A DNA stretch of 64,000 nt. Origin: Neodontobutis hainanensis. Its lineage: Eukaryota; Chordata; Actinopteri; Gobiiformes; Odontobutidae. Under the pieces are notes generated by a model that did no database searches, was not told the DNA's origin, and was given only the letters and a program-made list of their open reading frames with translations. The position numbers were made by a program, and so were the translations under genes. The stretch is from positions 186,001 through 250,000 of the forward strand of contig JALDNG010000094.1 in NCBI GenBank assembly GCA_024349245.1, written 5' to 3'. Below are positions 46,050 to 57,655 of the stretch, one piece after another (position 1 is the first letter of the stretch; each line of letters opens with the position of its first letter).

Positions 46050-46165
46050 GTTGAGGGGCGCAGTGCCTCAGAGTGGTTGGTTGATGTTGTTGTGTCCTTG
46101 GGCAAGACACTTAACCCTTCTTGCTTCCAGTGACACAGCTCTGGTGTATGAATGTGTGAGAATGT
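46050..46165 (+). repeat. SINE body fragment
   Basis: GTTGTGTCCTTGGGCAAGAC and ACTTAACCCTTCTTGCTTCC belong to the SINE family at 48355-48714 (antisense there). Confidence 0.65.
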
Positions 46166-46439
46166 TAGGACAACAGATGGAAATTAACCTGAGGCTACAA
46201 TCTGACATTGTTAAATTTATGTGGCTGTCTTCTGTATTTATTTATTTATTTATAATAGCTTGTCATGAACTACTGCAGACTATTTCATAATAAAAGAAAG
46301 AACATATGCTATCTTTATTTAAAAAAGTGATTTTATATCTTTCCAAAATTTTCTGGGATGATTTAAGGTGTAAGTAGTGGCTGACAGATAAAAGTTAGAT
46401 TTTGCTTTCTTAATTAAAGAAGAACATTTATTTCTTACC

Positions 46440-47230
46440 TGCCTAAAAACTAGCCAATCAGACGAAGAGCCCGTTTTTCAAGCTAAATTGCGGACATAAA
46501 GAATATCTCCAAGCTCAGAGGAAAACCAGGAATTGTCCCGCCCCTTAATCCTAAATCTCTTTAGTGGGGCGTGTCTCTTTATTACTTGCAAAAACCTATC
46601 CCGGAAAAAGATCCATGCTGACTCCACATCGGGAATCAGCTCTGTTCTACTCCAATCACAATTTAACAAATCATGGCAAAAGCCCTGTTCATTATTTTTT
46701 TTTAAATTCCCCTTACATATTACGCAAGGCTTACATCTAGGCATCTTAGTATTTCTTACAGCAGCAACAACACAGTGATCACTTAAGTCACTGCAAAAAA
46801 CACCAACAGCAGAAAATTTGTGCGGGACATTAGTCAAAATTAAATCAATTTAAAGTGGATTTCTCATGGCACTTAAGATTTAAACGAGTGGGAGAATTGA
46901 TTAACTGTGTAAAATTTACAGAATCACAAAATGACTTAAATTCATCTGAACAAGGTTTCAGCCAGTCCCAGTTTAGATCACCTGCTAAAATAATTTCAGA
47001 GTAGTCCAATCTGCATAAGAGTTGAATAAGAGTCTGCAATGCAGTACTCAGGGCAGAAGGAGGCCTGTAACACCCAATAACAGTAACATAAAGGCCCTTG
47101 GTCAACTCCACCTTCACTGCCAAAAATTCCAGCTGCTTAACGATTAATTCTGAATCGACTAACTTCACATTAAATTTGACATAAATAGCATAAATATAAT
47201 AAATTATAGGACGAACAGACAAAACCTTGC
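46440..47230 (-). pseudogene. LINE endonuclease and linker (antisense)
   Basis: Two minus-strand frames form one endonuclease: 47405-46845 ends with LYVTVIGCYRPPSALSTALQ, IILAGDLNWDWLKP (GDLN metal-site motif) and FTQLINSPTRLNLK; 46837-46478 continues MTNVPHKFSAVGVFCSDLSD with the SDH catalytic motif (LSDHCVV), then a linker with APLKRFRIKGRDNSWFSSEL. The break between them is a small frame change near 46840. No RT follows toward lower coordinates. Confidence 0.8.
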
Positions 47231-47429
47231 AGCGTTCAGTCGTGGATCTACTGCAGAAAGTGGTCACAGACACCGAGCAGGTGAGTAAAAGCAAGCGCAT
47301 CTTCGTTTTGGATGGATTTTCTTTTTGAAAAACTAGTGTAACACAGATCAAACTATAATAGATAAAAAATAAATGTAAAAACAAAACATACAACGTAAAA
47401 CCCAATCAACTAAAAGTAAAAGTTTAAAT

Positions 47430-47924
47430 AAATGAAGGTTTAACAGGTTCAACTACACACAGTGACAGTGGCAGGGCGTTCCAAAGCCTGGGCCGACTGC
47501 TTGGAAGGGATTTAAAGTGAGTTTTTGGGACCAAAAGAAGGTTTTGACCTGAGAACCGAAGAGTGTGGCAGGAGGAGTAAGGACTTTACAGGTCAGTGAT
47601 GTACTTCCATGCATTCAGTTCTGAATTTTACTGGAAGCCAATGGAAGACATAGATTTGTCAAACAGAACACCAGGTTTTCTAAGGCACAACTGGATGGAA
47701 GAACCCAAAGAACAGATGAGCAGTTTGATCAGAGGTAGTTTTAGGTCTGGAGCAATAATTAAGGGTTCAGTCCTTTTTTATTCAGTTGTAAGCAGTTTTT
47801 ATTTAACAAATTCTTTATTCAAGACAGACACTCCAATAAATCTTACTTAACTTATTAAAGAATCTTATAAAAAAAATAAATAATAAAAAACAAGTACAGC
47901 TGAATGTCATCTGCATAAAAGTTG
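47430..47924 (-). pseudogene. LINE RT C-terminus and 3' part (antisense)
   Basis: At about 47895-47925 the reverse complement reads NFYADDIQLYL, the RT catalytic box. Sequence down to 47430 has antisense LINE 3'-region features (TACTGGAAGCCAATGGAAGA, comparable to GGGAGCCAGTGTAACC at 13780 in the L2 copy). It is cut at 47925 by a Tc1 family A end. Confidence 0.55.
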
Positions 47925-48000
47925 CGACACTGTACAATTTGTGAATAAAAACAGACTGCAATGATGTAGAAGTTTCAAATTTCAATATTTTATAGTTGAT
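47925..48000. mobile_element. Tc1 family A terminal fragment
   Basis: GACACTGTACAATTTGTGAA and AGACTGCAATGATGTAGAAG match the terminal region at 11935-12005. No transposase sequence follows. Confidence 0.7.
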
Positions 48001-48354
48001 TTTGGTAAGATTTTGTGAGGGGAGCGGGGCACAAACCAGAGATTCCAAGTCTCCCTCTACATCTGTGTGCATCTGTGCACCTGCAGCTCACTGGTCCTGG
48101 GACAGAATGTGTTATAGAGAAATACTCAAGGTATAGCTATCAAATAAGACCAGTGTCAAGTCCAGTTTATAATTTAATAATAAGAAATATGCACAAAAGA
48201 CACAACTTTAACCAAATAAAATATTTACATCACAACAAAGTAGTAATAAACATTGTTTCTCATGTTGTAGGTAATGCACAGGTGTTTCACAGGTGACAGA
48301 TTGGTGAGTGGACTGCATTACAGCCCATCCAGGCTTTGAGGCAGTAAGTAAGTA
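48001..48354. other. No recognisable feature
   Basis: Short frames only. Confidence 0.4.
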
Positions 48355-48714
48355 AGTGTAAGTAATTTATTTATATAGCACCTTTCACAGATAATTATCA
48401 CAAAGTGCTTTACAACAGTGTTTTACATGGAGCTTCCACTCACCCCATTCACACACATCCACTCCTGGAGCAGACGGAGAGGGGGGGGGGCAGCCACACA
48501 ACCGGCGCTCACAACCTTCTCCTACCACCACCAAACACACCTCTACAGTCACACACATTCATACACCAGTGCTATGGACACTGGAGGCAAGGTGGGTTAA
48601 GCGTCTTGCCCAAGGACACAACGGCAGTATGAACTGTGGGGAGAGCGGGAATCGAACCTACTACCTTTCGGTTGAAGGACAGCCGCTCTACCACTGAGCC
48701 ACTGCCGCCCAGTA
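48355..48714 (-). repeat. tRNA-headed SINE, near full length (antisense)
   Basis: The reverse complement begins GGGCGGCAGTGGCTCAGTGG TAGAGCGG (A-box-like TGGCTCAGTGG), has GGTTCGATTCCCG (B-box) 35 bases on, then body TTGTGTCCTTGGGCAAGACG and ends GCTATATAAATAAATTACTT, a LINE-like tail. It contains a run of ten G at 48481-48490. It is the best copy of a family with pieces at 16045, 40290 and 46050. Confidence 0.8.
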
Positions 48715-49686
48715 GCACTAAACCCCATTGTTACAGGCTCTATCACTTGTATTGTAAATTAATTTTTTTACCATCCACTTACTGTACATGTGCAGCAGCT
48801 CTTTCAGCGGTCATAGACACTTGTCATAGACACGTCGGCTGCAGTGTGGTCAGGTGGTGCTGGGGAGACCTGGGCCAGAATGTACGACTCATACCTTGTG
48901 CTGTCTTTACAGAGGTTTCTAACACTGGATTTATAAATATAGTTGGTATATAAAAAAATAAATAAAACATTGAAATATGAAGAAACATTTATACCTGAAG
49001 TTACACACAAAATTGTTAAAACATGCATTATAAAATCAACTATACAACTCAAAATGAACATTTACAAAAGAATGTCTAAATGACACCCTTTTCTCAAAAT
49101 GCCTTTCCATAATTGTTTTTACAGTAAGCATTTCCATTTTCTAAAGTTATATAATATTTTATATATACACACTTAATTTAAATAAAAAATAAATGTCAGT
49201 AAATTCTCATACATCATTTCAAGGCAGGTCCAAAACTTTGTAAATCCTGCACAGTCAGGACAGAGGCTTTTATTTTGTGTGTGACAGTCACTGTCAGTTG
49301 CACTTATTTGGAGCAAAGATGGTGAAATGCAAGAGCCAGACTTACATAGGCTGATCCTAACTTCACGAGCTGTTCCAAATTTTTTTTTAAGAATCTTGAG
49401 TGTATTCAACAGTGTATTAGTGTTTACATTAGTCTGAATTTAGTCAACAAAGTAAAGTCTCAGAAGGTTTAGTTCTAAATGCAGTTTTCAGAGACTGAAT
49501 CGAAGAGGATCGACAGCAGCAAACTTGAAGTATCTTCAACTGTGAAGTGACACAGGGACAGTAAACAGGCCCTGAAAATAAAATAAACATATAAACATGA
49601 TTTTATAACCTCATGTGTTCTTGTTAGGGTATTTAAAACAAGTAATTGCTCTATAACAGTAAAAAAATAAAAAGAATGGGACTGTT
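48715..49686. other. AT-rich DNA, no clear feature
   Basis: Near 49574 a minus-strand TTTTATTTTCAG acceptor-like site lies downstream of the possible THAP exons; significance unclear. Confidence 0.35.
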
Positions 49687-49799
49687 AGCTGGAGTTATCA
49701 GTGGACACGTCACACCTTTTCCTCTTTATTGGTGTAGAGCTAGTCCTGGAACCTTTGTCCCATGACACACCCCTATTAGGCGTTTTGGCCTGGGGGGCT
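49687..49799 (-). pseudogene. Possible last exon of a minus-strand (THAP?) gene
   Basis: On the minus strand a CTTGTTTTTGCAG acceptor opens an exon-like frame PPQAKTPNRGVSWDKG...TPIKRKRCDVSTDNSS ending in a stop near 49690. The basic patch IKRKR looks like a nuclear signal. Linkage to the THAP domain at 51.5 kb is suggested only by strand and proximity. Confidence 0.3.
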
Positions 49800-50098
49800 G
49801 CAAAAACAAGAGTTTAACAAATCATTTGTTATCTTGAGTCTATGATGAGACCCAAACATCTCGGTCCACAACTCACAAAAACTGCACAATTCCCAAAAGA
49901 TACTCAGTTTTTTAATTTCAAACCATCAAACAATGGAATTGTTGGAATCTTCAGACTGCCCCTAGACAGTCTGAAGTTCTAAATCTGGCACAAAGCATAT
50001 GTTTTCTTGTGAGATTAATGTATTTGTACATGGTGCTTGAGAAATAAAGAATAAACTAAACAAACATACAAAAGTTCCACAGTATTCAAACTTACCAT

Positions 50099-50187
50099 TC
50101 CTTCATTCAATAGGCTTCACGTTGGACTGTACACTTGAGGATCTGCAGCGACTGGTTCAGGCTGGCACCCAAGTTCTCTGGTCATCT
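50099..50187 (-). pseudogene. Possible internal exon of the same minus-strand gene
   Basis: Bounded on the minus strand by a TTTTTTTTGCCTAAG acceptor and an ATG/GTAAGT donor. The best frame reads PENLGASLNQSLQILKCTVQ REAY with TGA at each end (both could derive from CGA by CpG decay). It is short, so it may be chance. Confidence 0.3.
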
Positions 50188-51054
50188 TAGGCAAAAAAAA
50201 GATGTGTTACTATTACAGTATTATAATAATTCATTTTAGAGAATTTAAAATGTTTATAAATTATATTAATAACACAAATATTCTCACAAAGCAAAGAATC
50301 TAAAGGAGACATCTAAACACAAACACTCACTGTTGCCACAGCCTACATGTTGTCCTCCTGGAGTCTGAGTCACTTTTCTGTGGATCTCCTTTTATTTTAA
50401 TTTTACTCTAAACAATTATTACTGTATATCCTCTGTGAAAGCACTAGTCTTTTTATCCATGTGTACTGTCACCAGGTCGGTCCAGTGTTGCCAACTTAGC
50501 GCCTTTGTCGCTATATTTAGCGAGTATTCAGACCCCTCTAGTGACACATTTTCAAAAAAGCGACTAGCGACAAATCTAACAACTTTTTCTGGAGTTATTG
50601 GAGACTTTTGTAGACTCTCTGAAGTGAAAACACACTTCATTCTTACTCGTCTCAATGAGCAGTGGGTGCTGCCGCGGGCCCCGCTCCCCTCACAAAGCAC
50701 TCACAGGCGACCCAGTCCTCGCGCAGCAGCCCCTCCCAGCCTCAGTCGGAGCAGGAGTTGTTCACCCCTCCACGTCCAGACTGCAAATGAATCACGCATG
50801 TGCGGCAACTGGGATCCACCAGCCTGGCTTTCACGTTCAATCAAATTAGCAAAGTTGACACGAAACGCACAAGTCCAAGACAGTTTTTGAGTCTGTGTTG
50901 AGTCAAAACTCACAATGTTACACCGTCATCTCATACACAGTCATGAGATGATCATATTTCATAGTCCAGAGTCACGAGCCAGTGACAGGTGTTTAGTGCT
51001 AAGTGCTGCACCTCTGCTACAGGTCCAGCAGAGTGCTGTCCATGTACGAGAAAT

Positions 51055-51121
<67 letters not shown>

Positions 51122-51344
51122 AACGAAGTATTGAGTAATAGAGTAAATCTAGATGTCTGTGTACTGGGCCACACGTATCAACACTGCAGCAGCCCTCATT
51201 AGCGCGTTAGCCCAGTATCAGTAGTAGCTAAAGCTAACAATTAGCATGCTTTATCTAACTACCAACATGACAAAATTAAGAAATTAACTTAGCTTTACTG
51301 GGAAGAAACATAAATTGTGTTTAAAAATATATGTTAACACACCT
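50188..51344. repeat. Dispersed repeat with GCGACT motifs and an AT microsatellite
   Basis: About 50485-50620 contains TTGCCAACTTAGCG, TTTAGCGAG, AAAAAAGCGACTAGCGACAA, a sequence I associate with a dispersed fish repeat. 51059-51118 is a pure (AT)n run. The frames at 50435-50890 and 50419-50700 overlap on opposite strands and have no domain. Confidence 0.5.
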
Positions 51345-51640
51345 CAAGACGCTGCTGCGGTGGTGGAAGTGCATGCAGGAGCAGCGTTTGGCGCTGTGTT
51401 ACTTTTCAGCGAGAGGTGTTTGGAGAAGCCCATTTCCACCTCTATTGCGTTGGAAAAGCAATCCCGCTTAAAATGCCCGCTGCAAACTCCAGCTCTCAGC
51501 GGGAACTCACGGTGGTCCAGGCCAAGTGCACGCAATCACTGGCGCCTAATTTCCAACTCAACTGGAAAGCAATGCAGTCCAGCAGTGCTGTTGCAACCAG
51601 CAACATTACAAGTACATGCTATTATAGCTAGCCTGATGCT
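51345..51640 (-). pseudogene. THAP-domain protein, first exon, inactivated
   Basis: THAP domains are zinc-dependent C2CH DNA-binding modules of nuclear proteins and P-element-like transposases. The minus strand reads ACTCNVAGCNSTAGLHCFPV with the first cysteines (CX4C), then ELEIRRQ, a TGA (51536-51538) exactly where the invariant THAP tryptophan belongs, then LRALGLDHREFPLRAGVCSG and HFKRDCF with the CxxHF pair. It continues about 35 residues and meets a TGA next to a GTGTGT donor. The ATG expected just before ACTC is absent (ATA). These lesions point to a pseudogene. Confidence 0.7.
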
Positions 51641-51974
51641 TTTAACACCCGCTACTTGGGAACAAGATGTTTTTATACCAGGGGCGTGAGCTAATGCCAA
51701 GGGTGTGGTGAGCTCGTGCCAGGAGGCGTGGGTAGTGAGCCGATGGTAGAGTCCGCTTTCGTCACACAAGGAAACAAACTCAAATCGAAAAAATTCAACT
51801 GCAGTACCTACCGTTCAACCTGAAGAGGGCAGCAATTAGATGGTTTTACACCATAAATTGTAAAATTAATATACTTTATACTCAAATGTCAAACATTTTA
51901 CTGAGATCAGTGAACAGCACCAGTAAGGCCCCCATTCTTACAGATCATTAACTAGGGTTTTAGGGTTTAGTTAC
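51641..51974. other. No recognisable feature
   Basis: Upstream of the THAP exon on the minus strand; no promoter motif identified. Confidence 0.4.
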
Positions 51975-54170
51975 TCTTTAAAGGCCAAGAGCATAGCTTT
52001 GAACTTGATGCGGGCGTCAACCGGGAGCCAGTGTGACCTAATGAGGAGAGGAGTTGTGCGCTACCTTTGGTATATTGAAGACCACTCTTGCTGCTGCATT
52101 CTGGATGAGCTGCAGAGGTTTGGTTGTGCAGGCAGGCAGTCCAGCCAATAGAGCATTACAATAATCCAGTTTGGACAAGACAAGAGCCTGAACTAGGATT
52201 TGCGTAGAGTGCTCCGATAAGAAAGGTCTAATTTTCCTAATGTTGTAGAGGATGAATCTACAGGACCTGGTGGTGCTGGCAACATGACTTGTGAAGTTTC
52301 ATCAATTACCACTCCCAGATTTCTGGCAGTGCTGGACGGTGTAATGGTTGATGAGCCTAGTTGAATGGAGAGGTTGTGGCGGGTCTTTGGGTTGGCAGGA
52401 ATCACTAGCAGTTCTGTTTTTCCAAGGTTCAGCTGCAGGTGATGGTCCTGCATCCAAAGTGAGATGCCACTCAGGCACGCCGAAATGACATTCGAAGAGG
52501 TAACAGTTGAACTATTGTAACGCCATTCCAGAGACACCCATCGCACTGAGAGAAGACAAGAGGGTGTGATGATTAACAGTGTCAAAGGCAGCAGACAGAT
52601 CCAGTAAGATGAGGACAGATGACTTGGATGTTGCCTTTGCCAGTCTCAGGGCTTCAATGACTGAGAGCAGTGCAGCTTCGGTGGAGTGTCCGCTCTTGAA
52701 CCCAGACTGGTTCTGGTCCAGGAGGTTGTTCCGTGTGAGAAAGGAGGAGTGCTGGTTAAACACAACTCGCTCCAGAGCTTTGGCAGTAAAGGGAAGGAGG
52801 GAAACCGGTCTGTAGTTTTCTAACAGTGTAGGGTTGAGAGTGGGTTTCTTTAGTAGTGGTGTGATGCAGGCCTCTTTGAAAACTGTGGGGAATGACCCAG
52901 GCACGACAGATGGAGAGATGGCCTGAAGATATGTGCGGGGATGGGATCTACGGATAGGTTGTAGGGTAGTTATAACGATCTTTGAAACGCCTGCTTCAGT
53001 TAGAGGAGAAAAAAAAGGGGAGCAAACACATATCAGGGGTGTGAATGAGTTCAACAGGTGCTGGTGCAGAGAACTGACTGCTGATGAAGGAGGGGGAGCA
53101 GGCGGACAAAGGAGGGCAGAGAAGGTTTTAATCATGTCATGTGAGTTGATTAACTTAGAATGGTAATAGTCAGTTTTTGCAGAGGTGACATCAGCGGAGA
53201 AAATCGAAATGAGAGACTGGTATATATAGAGGTTAATAGGATCTTTTGCGCCATTTTCTTTCAGCTGACCGGAGTCTGGTGCAATGTTCGCGTAGAACAT
53301 CGGATAACCAGGGGGCAGATGAGGATGTGAGCCCGGTCTAGATGTAAGCGGGCATAAGTTTTCCAAGCAGGATATAAGCATGGAGAACAGAGTGTCGGTG
53401 GCGTTGTTGTTGTTTAAAAGAGAGAGCACCTCAGAGGAGGGAAGCACAGAAGACACAGCAGAGGAAAAGCGGGAGGGGGTGAGTGTACACAGGTTGCGTC
53501 GGAAAGTGACCAGCGGTAAAACAATTGCAGTGTATGGGGAAGTTAGATTGAGGTCGAGAGTTACAAAGAAATGATCAGAGGTGTGCAGTGGCATTACCTG
53601 AGTGTCCTGAGTGGAGCAGGACCTTATGTAGATAAGGTCTAGTTGGTTACCAGACTTGTGAGTTGCTGATGTGGAGACCTGCTTGAGGTCAAATGATGCA
53701 GTCAGGTTATTGAAATTAACAGCTTGTGGCTTTTCAAGGTGGATGTTGAAGTCTCCTAATACCACCAGAGGAGTACCATCCTCAGGGAAGGATGAAAGAA
53801 ACACATCCAACTACTCCAAGAAATGTCCAAGCTGACCTGAGGGTCGATAGATAACTACAAAGTGACTTTTAACAGGGTTGGTGATAGTAACAGCATGGAA
53901 CTCGAAGGAGCAGTTGTCACACGAGGGTGCTAGCTGTTTGAACTTCCAGTCAGTAGGGATAAGTAATCCGGTCCCTCCACCCCTTCCTGTGAGGCGAGGA
54001 CTGTGGGAGAAAGTGTGATTATGGGAGAGGGCAGCGAGAGTGGCAGAGTCCTCTGGTTTGATCCATGTTTCTGTAAGTGCTACAACTGAAAGACCAGAAT
54101 GTTGAACAAAAGCTGTAATAAAAATCAGTTTTCTTCACAACAGACTGACAGTTCCACAAGCCTATTGAAA
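51975..54170 (-). mobile_element. L2-type LINE, second copy, nearly full coding length with deletions
   Basis: Same family as 13260-15040, with matching antisense 3' region (GCATAGCTTTGAACTTGATG) but no tail, so it is 3'-truncated. On the minus strand it codes endonuclease, linker and RT. L2-like leader sequence may continue to about 54720. The RT is deleted between MALQ and the later SLWMQDHHLQLNLGKTELLV block near 52490, removing the GVPQGS and YADD motifs. Confidence 0.85.
52512..54100 (-). pseudogene. L2 endonuclease-reverse transcriptase frame
   Basis: From about 54070 down, the minus strand reads WIKPEDSATLAALSHNHTFS, then GGTGLLIPTDWKF and FVVIYRPSGQLGHFLE, then a TAG (about 53811) and the 432-residue frame: LVVLGDFNIHLEKPQ (GDFN motif), HTSDHFFVTLDLN (SDH motif), the linker, LENYRPVSLLPFTAKALERV, NQSGFKSGHSTEAALL and LDLSAAFDTVNH. 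Except for one stop the endonuclease looks complete. It retains the segment lost from the first copy. RT is cut before its catalytic YADD, so the product would be inactive. Confidence 0.85.
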
Positions 54171-54779
54171 AAGTAGAAGAGGCAGTTATGGACAGCGATA
54201 TAACATTCAGATTATTATGGTTGCATCGCTTTTTGCATGAAACAGATGATAATTTCCATGTTGAAATGACAGTAGGAATTTAAAAACACAATCAAAGAAG
54301 AGCAGAAAAGGAAATATGCAAGAAGAAATTAAAAGTAGAAATAATAAATAACAAGTGCAAGCAATTAGTACAAAAAATTGCAATATTCAGGTGCCCTGTC
54401 AGTGTGTCCCTGCTCAGTGGTCTTTACTCTCTTCGGTCTTCACACAATGAGGGCTGTCACGACCAATCACGCGGTGGTTCACACTTAAATACCCGTCTGA
54501 TGCAAGCAATTGAATTCAGCAGGATACGCCTCCAGATGACACGCAAACAATTCAAACAAAACCAGCCCGGGAGTAAGTGAGAGTAGATGCCGGTGCACCA
54601 TGTGACAGAGTCGTATTAAAACACAGCACGATTTTTCAACAATGATATGTCAGTAAACTCAAAAAGACAAGAATCACATACACTTACACAGTTCTGTAGA
54701 CTTCTGTTGCTAAGTTGCTTCTGCTACTGACTAAACCAAGGTTTAAATGGCAGAGCGGTGCTGGCGTTTGGTCACGCCT
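54171..54779. other. Probable L2 leader region, then unassigned
   Basis: Non-coding sequence continuing from the L2 endonuclease end; GAGAGTAGATGCCGGTGCAC near 54580-54600 fits an L2 5' region, but the boundary is not defined. Confidence 0.35.
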
Positions 54780-55172
54780 CCAAGTGCCAGCACCACATAA
54801 AGGAATGCTACTGTAATGGAAATCACAACATGGGCTCAGGAATACTTCCAGAAAACGTTGACAGTGAACACAATGCACTGTGCCATTCGCTGTTGCCAGC
54901 TAAAACTCTAAAGGGCAAAAAAGAAGCCATATCTAAACATGATCCATAAGCGCAGGCATTTTCTCTGGAGCCAAGGCTCATTTAAAATGGACCGTGGCAA
55001 AGTGGAAAACTGTTCTGTATCAGACAAATCAAAATTTGAAGTTCTTTTTGGTCTCAGTTTAAACATTTGATATGTTATCTATGTTGTATTCTGAATAAAA
55101 TAATGACGTTTGAAATCACATTATTGCAATCAGTTTTTATTCCCAAATTTTGGGAACCGGGTTTGTATTTAA
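54780..55172 (+). mobile_element. Tc1-like family A, copy 3, internally deleted
   Basis: The plus strand reads ECYCNGNHNMGSGI, a frame-shifted second DNA-binding block, continues through the GGAGCCAAGGCTCATTTAAA block and a worn LYQTNQNLKF (LWSDESKFE-type) catalytic block, then jumps at about 55047 directly into the right terminal repeat (TTTGATATGTTATCTATGTT and AATCAGTTTTTATTCCCAAA). The deletion removed the rest of the DDE domain. Confidence 0.75.
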
Positions 55173-55480
55173 AACAACATAATTTCACCAAGAATGCAAA
55201 TGTATATAAAAAATAAAAACAAAATGGGCCCTAAAACCGAGCCATGAGAAACTTCACATGACAGAGGGGTCATTTCAAGACAGAAAACAAACACAGAATG
55301 ATCTGTCACTCAGGTAAGAGGAGAACCAATTTAGAATCGATCCAGAGAACCCCATTCCACTAATAAGGACAGGAGGACTTAGAACACAGGCTACACAGAA
55401 TAATCTACTCAGTGAGATGCTATATGCTATTTGCATAAAAACAGTTATGTCCGTCACGCCGCTAAACACTGTGCTTACTC
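55173..55480 (-). pseudogene. LINE reverse transcriptase fragment (antisense)
   Basis: The minus strand reads GMGFSGSILNWFSSYLSDRS FCV (RT thumb-side motif) and, in another frame near 55190-55262, CEVSHGSVLGPILFLFFIYI, a worn GVPQGSVLGP motif. The YADD box is missing. Confidence 0.75.
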
Positions 55481-57584
55481 GCCGTAACCCTTTGATAAAT
55501 CAATGACACTAAATACAACAGTTTAACAACTTCTTACTTGAAAACGGGCATCTCATTTGTCCTTCACTCAGAAATGATACAGGATTGTTCTCAGGCGTCT
55601 TATCAGCTCATAAACTCCAGCGGGTAAACGCCCGGTAACTGCACAAGGCGTCAGTCTGCATTGTCCAGCAGCTCAGTACAGTCCAAAGATGGAATGTTTC
55701 TTCCGTTAACGTTCGAAAAGTCTGTGCTTCTTTTTGTCCTGCTGTGATCAGGTGGACATGCGCGTATACGACTTCAGTCCGTCGTGCGCCAGATCCCATC
55801 TCAAAACTACCAGAGCAGTGCAGCTTGTCCACACTTGTGTCAGGTGAAAGATGTGAAATCAGCCGTGCGTCACTGACTATGACTAAAATCTAGCCCATGG
55901 TATATTTGTACTTTGTCCAGTCATCTCATGTGTGCCAGCTTTTATACATGCTTAAACATGAATGTGCTTAACCCCTATTATCTGTCAGTGTCACTAAAGA
56001 AAGGGAATGATGTGGACAGAAGGCCTTGGCCATTTTGGTAACTTTGGCTAAACAAAAACGAAGCATTAAAAAGAGCAAGAGCTGTCTGTTGCTGAAGGAG
56101 AACTCTCTGAACTGAAGACTGGCAGAAGAGGACTCATGTTTAGACTGCAGCCTTGTCTTTACAGTATTTCCTCCTTGTTCATATTTGTCTTTTTTTCAAA
56201 CTAACTTAATGCCACTACATATATTCATACTGTTAAGGATCATCATGATTTACTCATTCAAGTCGTGCTTGACTGTGCTGATTTAGGCAAAGTTGCTGCT
56301 GAACTTGATCAGAAGGGATTGTGAATCTCTCCCAGGATTGCACTTAGGAGTTTATTTTACTGACTTTGTAAAATGGCTCATTTTCACTAGTGCAATGCAA
56401 AATACAGGTCGGGGAATATGCTAATAAATGTATCTAGATCTTGTATTCTGATTAATCAAGACTTCCAGGATCTCAATTTAGCACGTTGGAAAGTTACTCA
56501 TGCATGCCACTCTGTGTCTGTTTCAAACATTTCCAGTTGTATTGCTTCCATAAAAGAAATTTCCAATTATGCTCTACATGTGTTACTGTGAAAAACCGAA
56601 CCTGTCAAAAAGATAATATCTCTGTTTATCTATTTGGTGCTGCTGTTCATCCAGGGCCAGACTGGGTCATGGGTGTGCAGTCGATGGTCTCTGTGCATGT
56701 GATGTTAATAACAGACAACTCACTTACTGCTGTGGGTGACACAGGACTGATTTCTTAAAAGGCATTCACTCAGTTCACAGTGTGCACTGGTGTGTTTCCA
56801 ACACAGCTTGTTAGCAGAGGTTGTTACGTAACATGTAAACAGTCTAATTAAAGGCCAAATACAATGAGTTGGATTTATTCAACCTAGGAAGCTGTGTGCT
56901 TGTTCTTACTTTTGTTTTGGCATCGCAAATTATAAAAGGTCTAAATACATTGGTTGAATTAAAAAAGATCATGTTCTCAAAACAGTATGCAGCAATTTAT
57001 TTGCAAATAGCATGTGCGACTTTCAAACAAAGATGTTCTTAAACCAGGCTTTTGTAGTTGTGTTGTGTTGACAGTGAACACAGACAAAACACTTTTTTTT
57101 TTTACTTTGTTCTTACTTACGTCTATCTGCATTAATCACAAATTATTAAATGTACATTAACAGTGTGTCAGCATGTGACATGTTTCAAGGCTGCTTGCAC
57201 ATCCGTACAATTTCTGCATTATCAGAGAACTTTAGAGTCTTTTTTTTCCAAAAGTAAACCGTAACAACTTTTAAAACGATGACAGTAATATACTGTTCCT
57301 TCCGTGCTGCAGTCACACATTCACCGAGTCTGCTCTGTTTAATGAGCGGCTGAGAGAGGAGCAGCTTATGAATGAACAGTGCATATGCACGCTGTGTTGC
57401 CATGGACCAATCACTTATCTTCTTATCCAACTTGAGTGAAATGATAATAAATAATATAAAGAAATCCTGGAGTGTGGCAGTGAGAGGCTGGAGGTACAGC
57501 TGCTGCAGGAAACATTAGACTGTTTCCGGATTATTACCATCTTTCTGAACATTACAATTATAGTGTTGCAGCAGTTTCCTATTG
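55481..57584. other. No recognisable feature (putative intron 1)
   Basis: AT-rich; no gene or familiar repeat found. Confidence 0.4.
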
Positions 57585-57655
57585 TTTAGTACAGGTCTAT
57601 TCAAGAGGCGGCCCGCGGGCCAGTACCAGCCCGCAAAACATAGTTGGAAGTCATT
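57585..57655. repeat. Possible hAT-type element end
   Basis: GTCTATTCAAGAGGCGGCCC and GCGGGCCAGTACCAGCCCGC resemble a terminal region common to vertebrate DNA transposons with GGCCCGCGGGCC cores. No partner end found. Confidence 0.35.

Noticed and set aside
50435..50890. 151-residue plus-strand frame as a gene
   Set aside because: It covers a dispersed GCGACT repeat, overlaps an equally long opposite frame, and has no domain.
50959..51202. Frames with Tyr-Ile repeats
   Set aside because: Translation of the AT microsatellite.
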